NCBI GenBank assembly: GCA_963722665.1
Contig: CAVRNW010000011.1
Span: forward strand, 11,021-75,020
Direction: 5' to 3'
DNA: 64,000 nucleotides
DNA from: Site-B1 sp963722665
Lineage (GTDB): Bacteria; Bacteroidota; Bacteroidia; Flavobacteriales; Flavobacteriaceae
Position 1 is the stretch's first letter; each line of letters opens with the position of its first letter. Positions 16,602 to 25,186 of this stretch are shown here, piece by piece. The position numbers and the translations under genes are program-made. Under the pieces are notes generated by a model. That model worked only from the letters and a program-made list of their open reading frames with translations, did not search any database and had not been told where the DNA came from.

Positions 16602-16627
16602 ACAAACTATTTCAATCTTTAAAGTTC
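16602..16627 (+). promoter_or_regulatory. Candidate ECF-type promoter before the Gln-rich secreted protein gene
   Basis: ACAAACTA-N14-GTTC(TAAT), third copy of the motif, with one G-to-T change in the -10-like part. A start near 16634 leaves a leader of about 24 nt before the ATG at 16658. Confidence 0.55.
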
Positions 16628-16657
16628 TAATAAGTAAAACAATATAAATATTTAATC

Positions 16658-17179
16658 ATGAAAACAACAGTAAAATCATTAATCGCAGTATTCAGTTTTA
16701 TAATGCTTTTAACTTCAAGTACTTATCTTTTTGCTCAAGAAACTGATTATGGTCCAATCATGAACCAGCTTTCACAAGAGCAACAAGAAATGCTTCAAAC
16801 TCAACGTCAGTTGATGTTACAAAACAGAGAACAACTTCGCGCATCATTAACCGAAGAACAATTAGCCATTTTGCAGGATCAAACTCAAACAAGAGAACAA
16901 ATAAGACAAAGGTTAAGAGATTGTTTTACTGATGAACAAAACCAATTGGTTCAAAACCAGGAAGGACAATTACGCCAAGTTAGAAATCAGTTCAGAAACT
17001 CATTGACTCAAGAGCAAAGACAAATGCTACAAGAACGTGTACAACAAACCAGACAATCAAGGGATCAAGGTGAGATCAGAAATCAAAACGGATTTGGAAG
17101 TGATGGAGAACGTCCGGGAAGAAATGGAACAGGACAAGGTTCTGGAGGTGGAAATGGTAATGGAAATGGTGGAAACTAA
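16658..17179 (+). CDS. Secreted Gln-rich protein with Spy/LTxxQ-like repeats
   Basis: A 173-residue protein with a clear signal peptide (residues 1-26, ending LFAQE). The mature region is a predicted helical stretch with four related motifs spaced through residues 36-130: QLSQEQQEML, SLTEEQLAIL, CFTDEQNQLV and SLTQEQRQML. These resemble the LTxxQ motif of the Spy/CpxP periplasmic stress chaperones. The tail is Gly/Asn-rich and disordered (GSGGGNGNGNGGN). It follows the sigma and candidate anti-sigma genes and is 13 bp from the next gene. A chaperone or stress-sensing role is inference. Confidence 0.6.
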   Translation: MKTTVKSLIAVFSFIMLLTSSTYLFAQETDYGPIMNQLSQEQQEMLQTQRQLMLQNREQLRASLTEEQLAILQDQTQTREQIRQRLRDCFTDEQNQLVQNQEGQLRQVRNQFRNSLTQEQRQMLQERVQQTRQSRDQGEIRNQNGFGSDGERPGRNGTGQGSGGGNGNGNGGN

Positions 17180-17192
17180 ATTCAATTGAATT

Positions 17193-18104
17193 ATGGGGTC
17201 TTATCAAAAAAGATTCAAACTAGAATTAAGTTTAATATGGTTGCTGCTGTTTACAGTGGCAACCACTGTTAGTTCTTATGCTCAGGTAACAAATGACGAA
17301 GATGAAATTGATATACTTCTTGATGAGTTATTCTTTAACGACCAGCAATTTATTGATGAGATCTTAGACTCTTTTAACACCTACAACTTCATTTATACAA
17401 ATGTATCATTCAACAGCAACACCTTCTTTTCCGGTCGCGATTCCGGAATCGATCAATTTAATTTAGTTCCACAGATATCTTATTACAGTTCATCTGGCTT
17501 TAATGTGAGTGTTTCAGGCATTTATTACGAAACATTTGAACCAAATTGGGATTTTACCAATGTATCTGTTGGTTATTTTAATACAATAGGGAAAAATAAA
17601 CTATTAACTTATAATGCAGGATATACCAGATATTTTTATTCTGATGGTTGGGATACCTTCACAAACTCCTTAGATTTAAGCATAGGATTACGAACTAAAA
17701 AACGAAACCTTGGCACAAAACTGGGAGCATCTTATTTGTTTGGAACCGATCAATCATTCCAGTTAGTATCCAGTAGTTACGGAAAAATCACTATTGCCAA
17801 ACAAAAGAATTTTTCATTAAAGCTGATACCTAAACTCAATTTTATCCTTGCTCAACAAACAATTGCATTGGAGCAACTAGTAGGTCAAGGTGATCAGGTG
17901 ACTACCGAATTTGTCTACAACGATATTTTTGATCTGTTAAATACTCAAATTAATATCCCTGTATCTTTAACGACCAAATCATGGGATTTTGAATTTGGTT
18001 ATAACATTAACTTTCCTTCTGCCTTAGAATCAGAATCTGATTTAAAAACAACAAGCTTTTTTAATATTTCTATTGGTTATTTAATTGATTTGGACAAGAA
18101 ATAA
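17193..18104 (+). CDS. Outer-membrane beta-barrel protein of unknown function
   Basis: A 303-residue protein with an N-terminal signal peptide (hydrophobic LIWLLLFTVATTVSSYAQ). An acidic linker (DDEIDILLDELFFNDQQFIDEILDSF) is followed by alternating strand-like segments rich in aromatic residues, ending in a final strand (TTSFFNISIGYLIDLDKK). The pattern fits a small outer-membrane barrel; I cannot assign a family. It starts 13 bp after the Gln-rich gene and is almost certainly co-transcribed, so it is probably part of the sigma-controlled envelope module. Confidence 0.55.
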   Translation: MGSYQKRFKLELSLIWLLLFTVATTVSSYAQVTNDEDEIDILLDELFFNDQQFIDEILDSFNTYNFIYTNVSFNSNTFFSGRDSGIDQFNLVPQISYYSSSGFNVSVSGIYYETFEPNWDFTNVSVGYFNTIGKNKLLTYNAGYTRYFYSDGWDTFTNSLDLSIGLRTKKRNLGTKLGASYLFGTDQSFQLVSSSYGKITIAKQKNFSLKLIPKLNFILAQQTIALEQLVGQGDQVTTEFVYNDIFDLLNTQINIPVSLTTKSWDFEFGYNINFPSALESESDLKTTSFFNISIGYLIDLDKK

Positions 18105-18239
18105 TTTTAAAACATTTTGTTTATAAATTGACTACTTAATTTAGATGTTTAAAAAAGAGTTAACAACTATTCACCTTAATACAAAGGCAACTATCATCTA
18201 TTCGCTAAATTGCTTCCCGACAAACTAATTTAAATAAAC

Positions 18240-18962
18240 ATGGCAAAAAAAATTACTAATGTGGAAAGTGGTGAAACTACACCATCATCAAATGAAGGAA
18301 GAGTTTTTACACCTTCTGAAGAAAACGCTTCTAAAGCAAAAATGTTTCGTGTAATATCTATTATCCTATGGGCAATAGGCATTGGAATTGAGATTTTTGC
18401 AATTTTAAAACTTAGAGAGGTCCCAATTGATATGACTTTAATGATCATACTCATTGTTGCCATACTCATCCTTGTCGTTATCGCTAATGTTTTATGGAAA
18501 AAAGCGAACCGACTTGATCCGGCTTCGGAAAAGAACAAGACGAAATTCTTTATCCAAAATCAGCTGGGGCTTATAATTAGTGTGATTGCCTTCTTACCCC
18601 TTGTTATTCTTATATTAACCAATAAAAATTTAAGTGGCAAGCAAAAAGGTATTCTTGGTTCTATTGCCGGAGCAGCACTCGTAATTGCAGGTTTAACAGG
18701 GACAGAATTTAATCCGGCTTCTCAAGAGCAATATGCCGAACAAACATCACAAGTAGAACTTTTAAATGATGGTGTTAATAACGTTTACTGGACTAAATCG
18801 GGTAAAAGCTATCACTTATTCCAAGATTGCGGTTATATAAATTCTGACAGGACAAATGAAATTTTTCAAGGCTCTGTGGCAAGTGCCAGAGAACTAAAAA
18901 ACATAACAGATTTATGCGATCGTTGCGGAAACAAAGCGAAAAAAGCCAAAGGAATAGAATAA
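18240..18962 (+). CDS. Four-span membrane protein with C-terminal Cys/His metal-binding-like motif
   Basis: A 240-residue protein. Four hydrophobic spans lie at about residues 36-56, 64-84, 103-124 and 131-150. The C-terminal 55 residues read YWTKSGKSYHLFQDCGYI, later LCDRCGNKAKK, a pattern (W-x5-YH-x4-C ... C-x2-C) seen at the ends of diverse bacterial proteins and reminiscent of the Ada zinc-binding fold. The start is at the ATG at 18240, directly after an A-rich leader. An ACAAACTA sequence is present upstream, but the -10-like half is missing. Function unknown. Confidence 0.55.
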   Translation: MAKKITNVESGETTPSSNEGRVFTPSEENASKAKMFRVISIILWAIGIGIEIFAILKLREVPIDMTLMIILIVAILILVVIANVLWKKANRLDPASEKNKTKFFIQNQLGLIISVIAFLPLVILILTNKNLSGKQKGILGSIAGAALVIAGLTGTEFNPASQEQYAEQTSQVELLNDGVNNVYWTKSGKSYHLFQDCGYINSDRTNEIFQGSVASARELKNITDLCDRCGNKAKKAKGIE

Positions 18963-18988
18963 TTCAACAGGATGTAATGACTGCTTTT

Positions 18989-19024
18989 AAATGTGTGTGC
19001 TTTTATTGGCATACACATTTTTTT
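18989..19024. terminator. Bidirectional terminator between two convergent genes
   Basis: AAATGTGTGTGC / GCATACACATTT gives a 12-bp stem (one G-T style mismatch) with a 3' T-run on the plus strand and an A-run that serves the minus strand. It separates the convergent genes ending at 18962 (+) and 19033 (-). Confidence 0.75.
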
Positions 19025-19032
19025 AATAAGAG

Positions 19033-20015
19033 CTAATCTATGTAGCCCATTTCACGCATCCAAACGTCATTAAACATTTTACCAACATAGCGACTGCCAT
19101 GATCGTGAAATAATACAACAACCACATCATCTTTTGTGAAATGTTCTTTTAACTGCAACACCCCTTTTATTGCAGAGCCTGCAGAATTCCCTAAAAACAT
19201 CCCTTCTTCTTTCGCCAATCTTTGAGTGTAAATGGCTCCATCTTTGTCGGTAACTTTGGTAAAGCCATCAATGATACTAAAATCAACATTTTTTGGTAAA
19301 ATATCTTCACCTATACCTTCGGTTACATAAGGATAAATTTCATTTTCATCAAAAATACCTGTTTCGTGGTATTTTTTAAATACGCTTCCATAGGTATCAA
19401 CCCCCCAAATTTTAATATTTGGGTTTTGTTCTTTTAAATATCTCCCAACTCCGGAAATGGTACCTCCTGTTCCTACTCCTACTACAAAATGGGTGATTTT
19501 TCCATCTGTTTGTTTCCATATTTCCGGTCCTGTACTTTCATAATGAGCTTTGGTATTACTTAAATTATCATATTGATTAACATACCACGCATTTGGTGTT
19601 TCTTCGGCTAATCGTCTAGAAACCGAATAATAACTTCGTGGATCATCTGGTTCTACATCCGTTGGACAAACAACCACTTCTGCTCCTACAGCTTTTAGAT
19701 ATATCTACTTTTTCTTTTGATTGTTTATCAGCCATAACAAAAATGCATTTGTACCCTTTTACAATGGCAGCTAGGGCTAAACCCATTCCAGTATTACCAG
19801 AAGTTCCTTCAACAATAGTTCCTCCTGGTTTTAATAATCCCGCTTCTTCGGCATCTTCAATCATTTTAACTGCCATTCTATCCTTTACCGAATTTCCTGG
19901 ATTAAAGGGTTCGTATTTAGCCAACACCAAACAAGGTAATCCCTCTAGTGATCTTATTTATTTTAACTAAGGGTGTGTTACCAATTGTTTCAAGTATGTT
20001 TTTTGCGTAATTCAT
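19033..20015 (-). pseudogene. Cysteine synthase / cystathionine beta-synthase family, two frameshifts
   Basis: Reading from the ATG at 20015 (MNYAKNILETIGNTPLVKINKI), the sequence continues in other frames through PFNPGNSVKDRM (PLP lysine), EGTSGNTGMGLALAA (PLP phosphate/substrate loop) and GVGTGGTISGVGRYLKEQN to the stop at 19033. Restored length is about 325 residues, normal for O-acetylserine sulfhydrylase-type enzymes. Breaks lie near 19948 and 19700; each is explained by one extra base. The product would make cysteine or cystathionine using PLP. Given the insertion bias seen across the window, a sequencing error is as likely as true decay. Confidence 0.8.
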
Positions 20016-20199
20016 AATATTTTTTGCTTTGCAAAAATAGATAAAATAGAATTGTTTGTTTAGTTCAATGAACTAAATACTATCACAACTATTGACTCAT
20101 TTTACAATATAAGTATTTCATCGAATAATGAATGTATTTCATCCGTAATTCAATTTTTATATGTTATATTGAGAATAGAAACCCCAAATTCTAAATGTT

Positions 20200-20793
20200 A
20201 TGAAAAAACTTAAACTTCTTCCTACAATCTTGTTGGCATGCTTAATTTTGACCTGTAGTAATGAGAAATCATTAGAATCTAGCTCTATCGAAATTCAAGA
20301 CCCAAATTTCAGAGTATCAGAAAACAATTTAAATGGTCAATTTCACGGAACTTCTGATATTGAACCATGTATTACGACTAATTTAATTGCCGGCCAAAAT
20401 AATATTGCTGGCACTGTTTCGGTTTACAATGATGGTGAGAATTTAATAATTACTTATGTAACAAATGAAGATTGGTCGATTGATCTTACGCATTTAAGCA
20501 TTGGTGATTGCGATCAATCTATACCTACTAATGGATCTGGAAATCCAATGATTGGTCATTTTGAACATACAGAACCTCATTCTGCCGGGACATCTGAAGT
20601 TGTTTATCTAATAGCCTTAGATGCTTTAGAAGAGTACTTCTGTTTTGCCGCTCATGCCGAAGTTACCGGACCAACTGGAGGTGAAACCGCCTGGGCTGAA
20701 GGTACAGAATTCGAAGGCAATAGTTGGGCTATGTTTGTTGAAGCTCAATTATCAGATTGCCCAGCTGAGGATACAGATGATGGAGTTTATTAA
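20200..20793 (+). CDS. Secreted lipoprotein, copy A
   Basis: A 197-residue lipoprotein: the signal MKKLKLLPTILLACLILTC ends at a lipobox Cys (residue 19). The mature domain has conserved blocks ITTNLIAGQNNIAG, WSIDLTHLSIGDCDQSIP and YFCFAAHAEVTGP...ETAWAEGTEF. The last pattern occurs in many secreted Bacteroidota proteins of unknown function. A paralogue with the same domain plus a calcium-repeat tail lies at 21473-22550. It ends 20 bp before a terminator and faces a permease fragment, an arrangement duplicated in copy B. Confidence 0.65.
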   Translation: MKKLKLLPTILLACLILTCSNEKSLESSSIEIQDPNFRVSENNLNGQFHGTSDIEPCITTNLIAGQNNIAGTVSVYNDGENLIITYVTNEDWSIDLTHLSIGDCDQSIPTNGSGNPMIGHFEHTEPHSAGTSEVVYLIALDALEEYFCFAAHAEVTGPTGGETAWAEGTEFEGNSWAMFVEAQLSDCPAEDTDDGVY

Positions 20794-20812
20794 AAAATAA
20801 TTTCGTCAACCT

Positions 20813-20845
20813 AAAAGGCTTTATTATTCTTTATAAAGCCTTTAT
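20813..20845 (+). terminator. Terminator after lipoprotein copy A
   Basis: AAAGGCTTTAT / ATAAAGCCTTT stem with a short T-rich tail. The equivalent position after copy B (22571-22605) also carries a hairpin. Confidence 0.65.
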
Positions 20846-21181
20846 TTATTCAAACCGAATTGCTTTAACAGGTGAGATCTTTGTTATTATATAAGATGGT
20901 ACCAGCAACATGACCAAACATAGAATAAATGTGCCAAAATTTAAGGCTAAAACATAACTTAAGCTTATGTAAACCGGAGCTTCAGACACATAGTATACGC
21001 TCGAATCAAGTGGAAACAAACCAAAATATTTTTGAGCAAATAATAACTCAAATCCGATAACGTTGCTCTGACTTAACTCGGAAATGATAATAAGAAGCGC
21101 AGCATATAAAAGAATACCATTCTTATTTTCCAAATTGTTATCACACGTTTGTGAAATACAGCCAGCATTGTGAAATAGCAA
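20846..21181 (-). pseudogene. Duplicated 3' fragment of an FtsX/LolE-type permease gene
   Basis: The last ~85 residues (NVIGFELLFAQKYFGLFPLDSSVYYVSEAPVYISLSYVLALNFGTF) are highly similar to the C terminus of the permease at 22605-23842, and both end with SPVKAIRFE. Upstream of this the fragment diverges and carries no N-terminal or MacB periplasmic domain, so it cannot make a complete permease. It lies convergent to lipoprotein copy A exactly as the intact gene lies convergent to copy B, so it marks the edge of a segmental duplication. Confidence 0.8.
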
Positions 21182-21472
21182 TATAGAAGCTTACAAAGCT
21201 AACATTTGTACAATTCACAAGTCTTATTAATCTGTAAAAATAAGATTATGAAAAAAGGTGGAAGTGATAGTCGTTTTTTTTAATTAAATAAGGATTCATT
21301 TTATATCTTGAAGACATGATCATTGATTAATGTTTTCATGAATAAATAACTTCTTCAATCCATCAATATCATTGAATAGTACATAGTTTCCTCATAAATC
21401 TTGAGGTTTTACCGCAACATTACTAAGTGATTAAGCCATATATTTATAAATGATATCCAAAAACTAAATATT

Positions 21473-22550
21473 ATGAAAAAAATTTCAATCCCAATTGTAC
21501 TTTTATTGACACTTTTATTTTTAGCTTGTAACAATGAAAACTTAGAATCGGACGAAGTACTACAAAGTGAAGACCCTAATTTTAGGGTCTTGGAAAGCAC
21601 AGTGAAACACAATTTTGCTTTCAGAGCATCATCCGAAGAACCTTGTTTAACTACTAATTTAATTGCTGGACAAGATTTTGAAAATCCTATTGGAACTGTA
21701 ACGATTGATAGTGATGGTGACAACATTATCCTTACATATCGACACAAATGAATCCGACTGGACTATAGATCTTACACACCTGAGCATTGGCGATTGTGAC
21801 CAATCAATCCCTACAACTGGATCAGGCAATCCTAAGGTTGGTCGTTTTGAACACACCGAACCTCATACTGAAGACACTAATAACGTAGTTTACATGGTTG
21901 ACCTAGATGCTTTAATTGCAGAACATGAGTTAGAAGATGTATACTGCTTTGCAGCACATGCTGAAGTAACCGGACCAGACAGCGAAGAAACTGCATGGGC
22001 AGAAGGAACTGGTTTTGAAGGAAATAATTGGGCTATGTTTGTGCAAACCTCTTTATCTGAATGTGGTGATGACGATATAGATAATGATGGAATACCAAAT
22101 GAGGTTGATCCTGATAAGGATGGAGATGGAGAACTAAATGAGCAAGATAACTGTCCAGAAAAGTCTAATGTTTCGCAATCTGATTTGGATGGAGATGGAA
22201 TTGGAGATTTATGTGATGATGATATAGATGGAGATGGAATACTAAATGAGGAAGATCTTGATATGGATGGAGATGAAATATATGATAAAGAATATGTAGA
22301 TGGAAATCTAGTTGAATTAAGTTCAAAAATTGGTGACTTGAATTATGATCCGAATGCCGATAACTGTCCAAAAACTAATAATCCGGATCAAGCAGATAAT
22401 GACCGAATTTATAATGAAATTGGTGAAGTAATAGGATATCAATCGGATGGAGTTGGAGATGAATGCGATAACTGTAAAGATATTCCAAATGAAGATCAGA
22501 TTGATCTTAATGGCGATGGAATAGGCGATGCATGTAACCCAGTAAAATAA
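21473..22550 (+). CDS. Secreted lipoprotein copy B with calcium-binding repeats (one frameshift)
   Basis: The signal MKKISIPIVLLLTLLFLAC ends at a lipobox Cys. After the conserved WTIDLTHLSIGDCDQSIP and CFAAHAEVTGP...TAWAEGTGF domain shared with copy A, the protein gains about 155 residues of Asp-rich thrombospondin type 3-like repeats (DDDIDNDGIPNEVDPDKDGDG, DLDGDGIGDLCDDDIDGDG, DLNGDGIGDAC) expected to bind Ca2+. One extra C near 21742 breaks the frame after NIILTY; removing it joins both parts. Restored length about 358 residues. Function unknown; Ca2+-stabilised surface proteins are common in Flavobacteria. Confidence 0.65.
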
Positions 22551-22570
22551 CAACTTTTAAGATAAGAAAT

Positions 22571-22605
22571 AAAGGCCTTTAGTCACAAAAACTAAGGGTC
22601 TTTTT
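22571..22605 (+). terminator. Terminator after lipoprotein copy B
   Basis: AAGGCCTTTAGT / ACTAAGGGTCTT stem (with G-U pairs), loop of about 7 nt, then six T. It separates copy B from the convergent permease gene. Confidence 0.65.
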
Positions 22606-23842
22606 TATTCAAACCGAATGGCCTTAACAGGAGATATCTTTGTAATTATATATGATGGAACCAATAGCATTACCAGGCACAATAAGAATGTTCCAATATT
22701 TAAGGCCAAAACATAACCAAAGCTTAAGTAAACCGGAGCTTCGGACACATAATAAACACTTGGATCAAAAGGAAACAATCCAAAATATTTTTGGGCAAGC
22801 AATAATCCTAATCCAATTACATTTCCCCAGAAAAGCCCTAAGATTATAAGATAAGTTGCGTTATATAAAAACACCTTTCTGATGCTCCAATTATTACTCC
22901 CTAAATGCTTTTAAAATTCCTATCATTTGGGTACGTTCCAGAATTAAGAACTAGCAAAGCCGTTATCATATTAATTCCAGCCACAAGTATCATGATTCCA
23001 ATTATTGCATAGATGTTCTTATCAAAAATACTGATCCACTCAAAAATGGCTGCATATTTTTGTTGAACGGTAGTAGTATCCAGAGTTGATGGGATGGCAT
23101 GGTAAATTTCTAATCCTTTTTCTTGTAATTCATCAAAATCATCAATAAAAACTTCGAAATTACCAACCTGATCCGATTCCCAACTATTTAATCGCTGAAT
23201 ATGTTTGATATCACCAATAATAAAAGTTTTATCTAATTCCTCCATACCGGAATTGTAAATCCCAATGACTTTATAAGTAATAATGCTTGGAGGTCTGTTA
23301 ATATCTGGTTTCACAAAGAATGTGTTGAATTTGTCACCTACTTTAAAGCCTAATCTGTTCGCTAAATAATCTGATATAAGAATATCTTCATTTCTTTCTT
23401 TAGAGAAATCGGGCAATTCTCCATCGATTAAATACTCTTTAAAATAATCCCAATTATAATCGGCACCAACGCCTTTTAAAATAACACCCTCAAAATCAGT
23501 TTCCGTACGAATCACCCCAAACTTAGTAGCTACACCTTGAATATGACTAATACCATCAACCGATTTAAACTTAGGATAAAAGTCTTGATTTATTGATATT
23601 GGAATAAACGATTCCTCAGAATTATTACTATCGAATTGAGCAATCTTAACATGACCATTAAAAGATACGATCTTATCCCTTATTTTTTGCTGTAATCCCA
23701 GTCCGGTAGCAATGGCAATCATCATGACAATAATACCTATAGCAATTGCAGCAATACCAATTTTTATTATTGGTGCTGATATACTACTTTTATACGACTT
23801 ACTACCAATAATTCGTTTAGCTAAAAAATATTCGTAGTTCAA
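22605..23842 (-). pseudogene. Lipoprotein-releasing-type ABC transporter permease (FtsX/LolE family), two frameshifts
   Basis: The N terminus (MNYEYFLAKRIIGSKSYKSSISAPIIKIGIAAIAIGIIVMMIAIATGL) is the first span of a four-span LolC/E-like permease, followed by a MacB-type periplasmic domain and the signature NMITALLVLILERTQMIGILKA once the frame is repaired. Two extra bases near 22948 and 22908 separate it from the last two spans (22605-22874). Restored length about 410 residues. Such permeases, with an ATPase encoded elsewhere, move lipoproteins to the outer membrane. It is divergent from namZ, with only 9 bp between the starts. Confidence 0.82.
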
Positions 23843-23851
23843 CTTGTTCTT

Positions 23852-25120
23852 ATGCTTATAAATTTTCTCAAAAATACTGTTTTATTATTTGTTTTGGTGT
23901 CGATTTCCTGTGGAAGTGGGAATAAGTCGGAAGATGGAAGTAGGAAGCTCGAAGACCGAAGTCCGAAGACTAATATTAATGGACTAACGACCATTATTGT
24001 TGGAGCCAACCAAACCTCAAAGTACTTGCCATTACTTGAAGGAAAAAGGGTTGGGATCGTTGCGAATCAGACTTCTATAATCTATAGAGAATCGAGAATC
24101 AAGAACCAAGAATCAAGACATTTTACTCATTTAGTAGATTCATTAATGTCATTGAAAGTGAATGTGATCAAAGTTTTTGCTCCTGAACATGGTTTTCGCG
24201 GGAAGGCTGATGCCGGAGAAAAAGTGGTTGATGGTATTGACAGTAAAACAGGTTTACCAATTTTGTCACTTTATGGAAAAAACAAAAAACCGAATTCCGC
24301 ACAGCTTAAAGACATTGAAATTATGATTTTTGACATTCAAGATGTTGGAGCACGATTTTACACTTATATTTCTACCTTGCATTATGTTATGGAAGCTTGT
24401 GCTGAAGCTCAAATTCCTGTTTTAATTCTTGATAGGCCAAATCCTAACGGTCATTATATTGATGGTCCAATTCTGGAACCAGAGCACAAAAGTTTTGTTG
24501 GTATGCATCCGGTTCCTGTTGTTCATGGTATGACCATTGGTGAATATGCACAAATGATAAATGGCGAAAAGTGGTTAATGAATGGTGTGATTTGTGATAT
24601 AACTGTTATTCCAGTTAAAAATTACACGCATCAAACGGCTTATAGTTTACCCATAAAACCAAGCCCAAATTTACCAAATGATGTTGCCATCAACTTATAC
24701 CCAAGTTTGTGTTTTTTTGAAGGTACTAATGTAAGTGCAGGACGAGGAACGGATAATCAATTTCAAATTTTTGGCAGTCCTTTTTTGGACACAAACATGT
24801 TTCCTTATAGTTACGAGTTTACACCTCAACCAAATGAAGGGGCTAAATATCCAAAACATGAAGGTAAATTGTGCATTGGGATGGATTTAAGCAAAACCGA
24901 ACGATTGAATCGATTGGATTTGACTTACTTGATTGAAGCCTATCAAGCCACAGAAAACAAAAGGGAATTCTTCAATGATTTTTTCACCAAACTAGCTGGG
25001 ACCAAAAAATTACAAGAACAAATTGAAGGCGGACATACTGCTTATGAATTAAAAAAGAATTGGGTTCGAGGTTTACAGGCTTATGATGTTATGCGAAAGG
25101 CTTATATGATATATGAATAA
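23852..25120 (+). CDS. namZ: Exo-beta-N-acetylmuramidase NamZ family (DUF1343, GH171)
   Basis: A 422-residue lipoprotein (lipobox LVSISC, Cys20). The family core is clear: LLEGKRVGIVANQTS, INVIKVFAPEHGFRGKADAGE-like segment at about 108-125, MIFDIQDVGARFYTYISTL, LDRPNPNGHYIDGPIL and YPSLCFFEGTNVSAGRGT. NamZ enzymes cleave terminal N-acetylmuramic acid from peptidoglycan fragments. Two segments rich in Arg/Ser/Lys interrupt the expected sequence: residues ~26-45 in the linker and ~76-89 (YRESRIKNQESRHF) inside the catalytic domain, both encoded by DNA of dispersed-repeat type. Confidence 0.85.
   Translation: MLINFLKNTVLLFVLVSISCGSGNKSEDGSRKLEDRSPKTNINGLTTIIVGANQTSKYLPLLEGKRVGIVANQTSIIYRESRIKNQESRHFTHLVDSLMSLKVNVIKVFAPEHGFRGKADAGEKVVDGIDSKTGLPILSLYGKNKKPNSAQLKDIEIMIFDIQDVGARFYTYISTLHYVMEACAEAQIPVLILDRPNPNGHYIDGPILEPEHKSFVGMHPVPVVHGMTIGEYAQMINGEKWLMNGVICDITVIPVKNYTHQTAYSLPIKPSPNLPNDVAINLYPSLCFFEGTNVSAGRGTDNQFQIFGSPFLDTNMFPYSYEFTPQPNEGAKYPKHEGKLCIGMDLSKTERLNRLDLTYLIEAYQATENKREFFNDFFTKLAGTKKLQEQIEGGHTAYELKKNWVRGLQAYDVMRKAYMIYE
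24084..24122. repeat. Dispersed-repeat-like insertion inside namZ
   Basis: A purine-rich run with repeated GAATC/AAGAA units adds about 14 codons between VANQTSII and THLVDSLM, where family members usually join directly. Similar text (AGAAGACCG..., ACAAGAATCAA) is intergenic at 47598-47632, and a related GAAGACCGAAGTCCGAAGAC tract lies at 23926-23971. It keeps the frame. Confidence 0.5.
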
Positions 25121-25151
25121 AGATGCTTCGACCACATTTCTACAATCCCAT

Positions 25152-25176
25152 CCCGATAACTATCGGGACAGCATGA
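25152..25176. repeat. Palindromic intergenic repeat (CCCGATA/TATCGGG type)
   Basis: CCCGATAACTATCGGG followed by ACAGCATGA. The same unit with one changed loop base occurs at 29469-29493, and a shorter relative at 6366-6381. It lies between namZ and the convergent phosphodiesterase gene and could act as a bidirectional terminator stem. Confidence 0.65.
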
Positions 25177-25186
25177 GATAATGATT

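Noticed and set aside
18220..18245. Fourth ACAAACTA motif upstream of the 18240-18962 gene
   Set aside because: At 14-nt spacing the second half reads GGCA and overlaps the start codon, so it cannot be a usable promoter of the same type.
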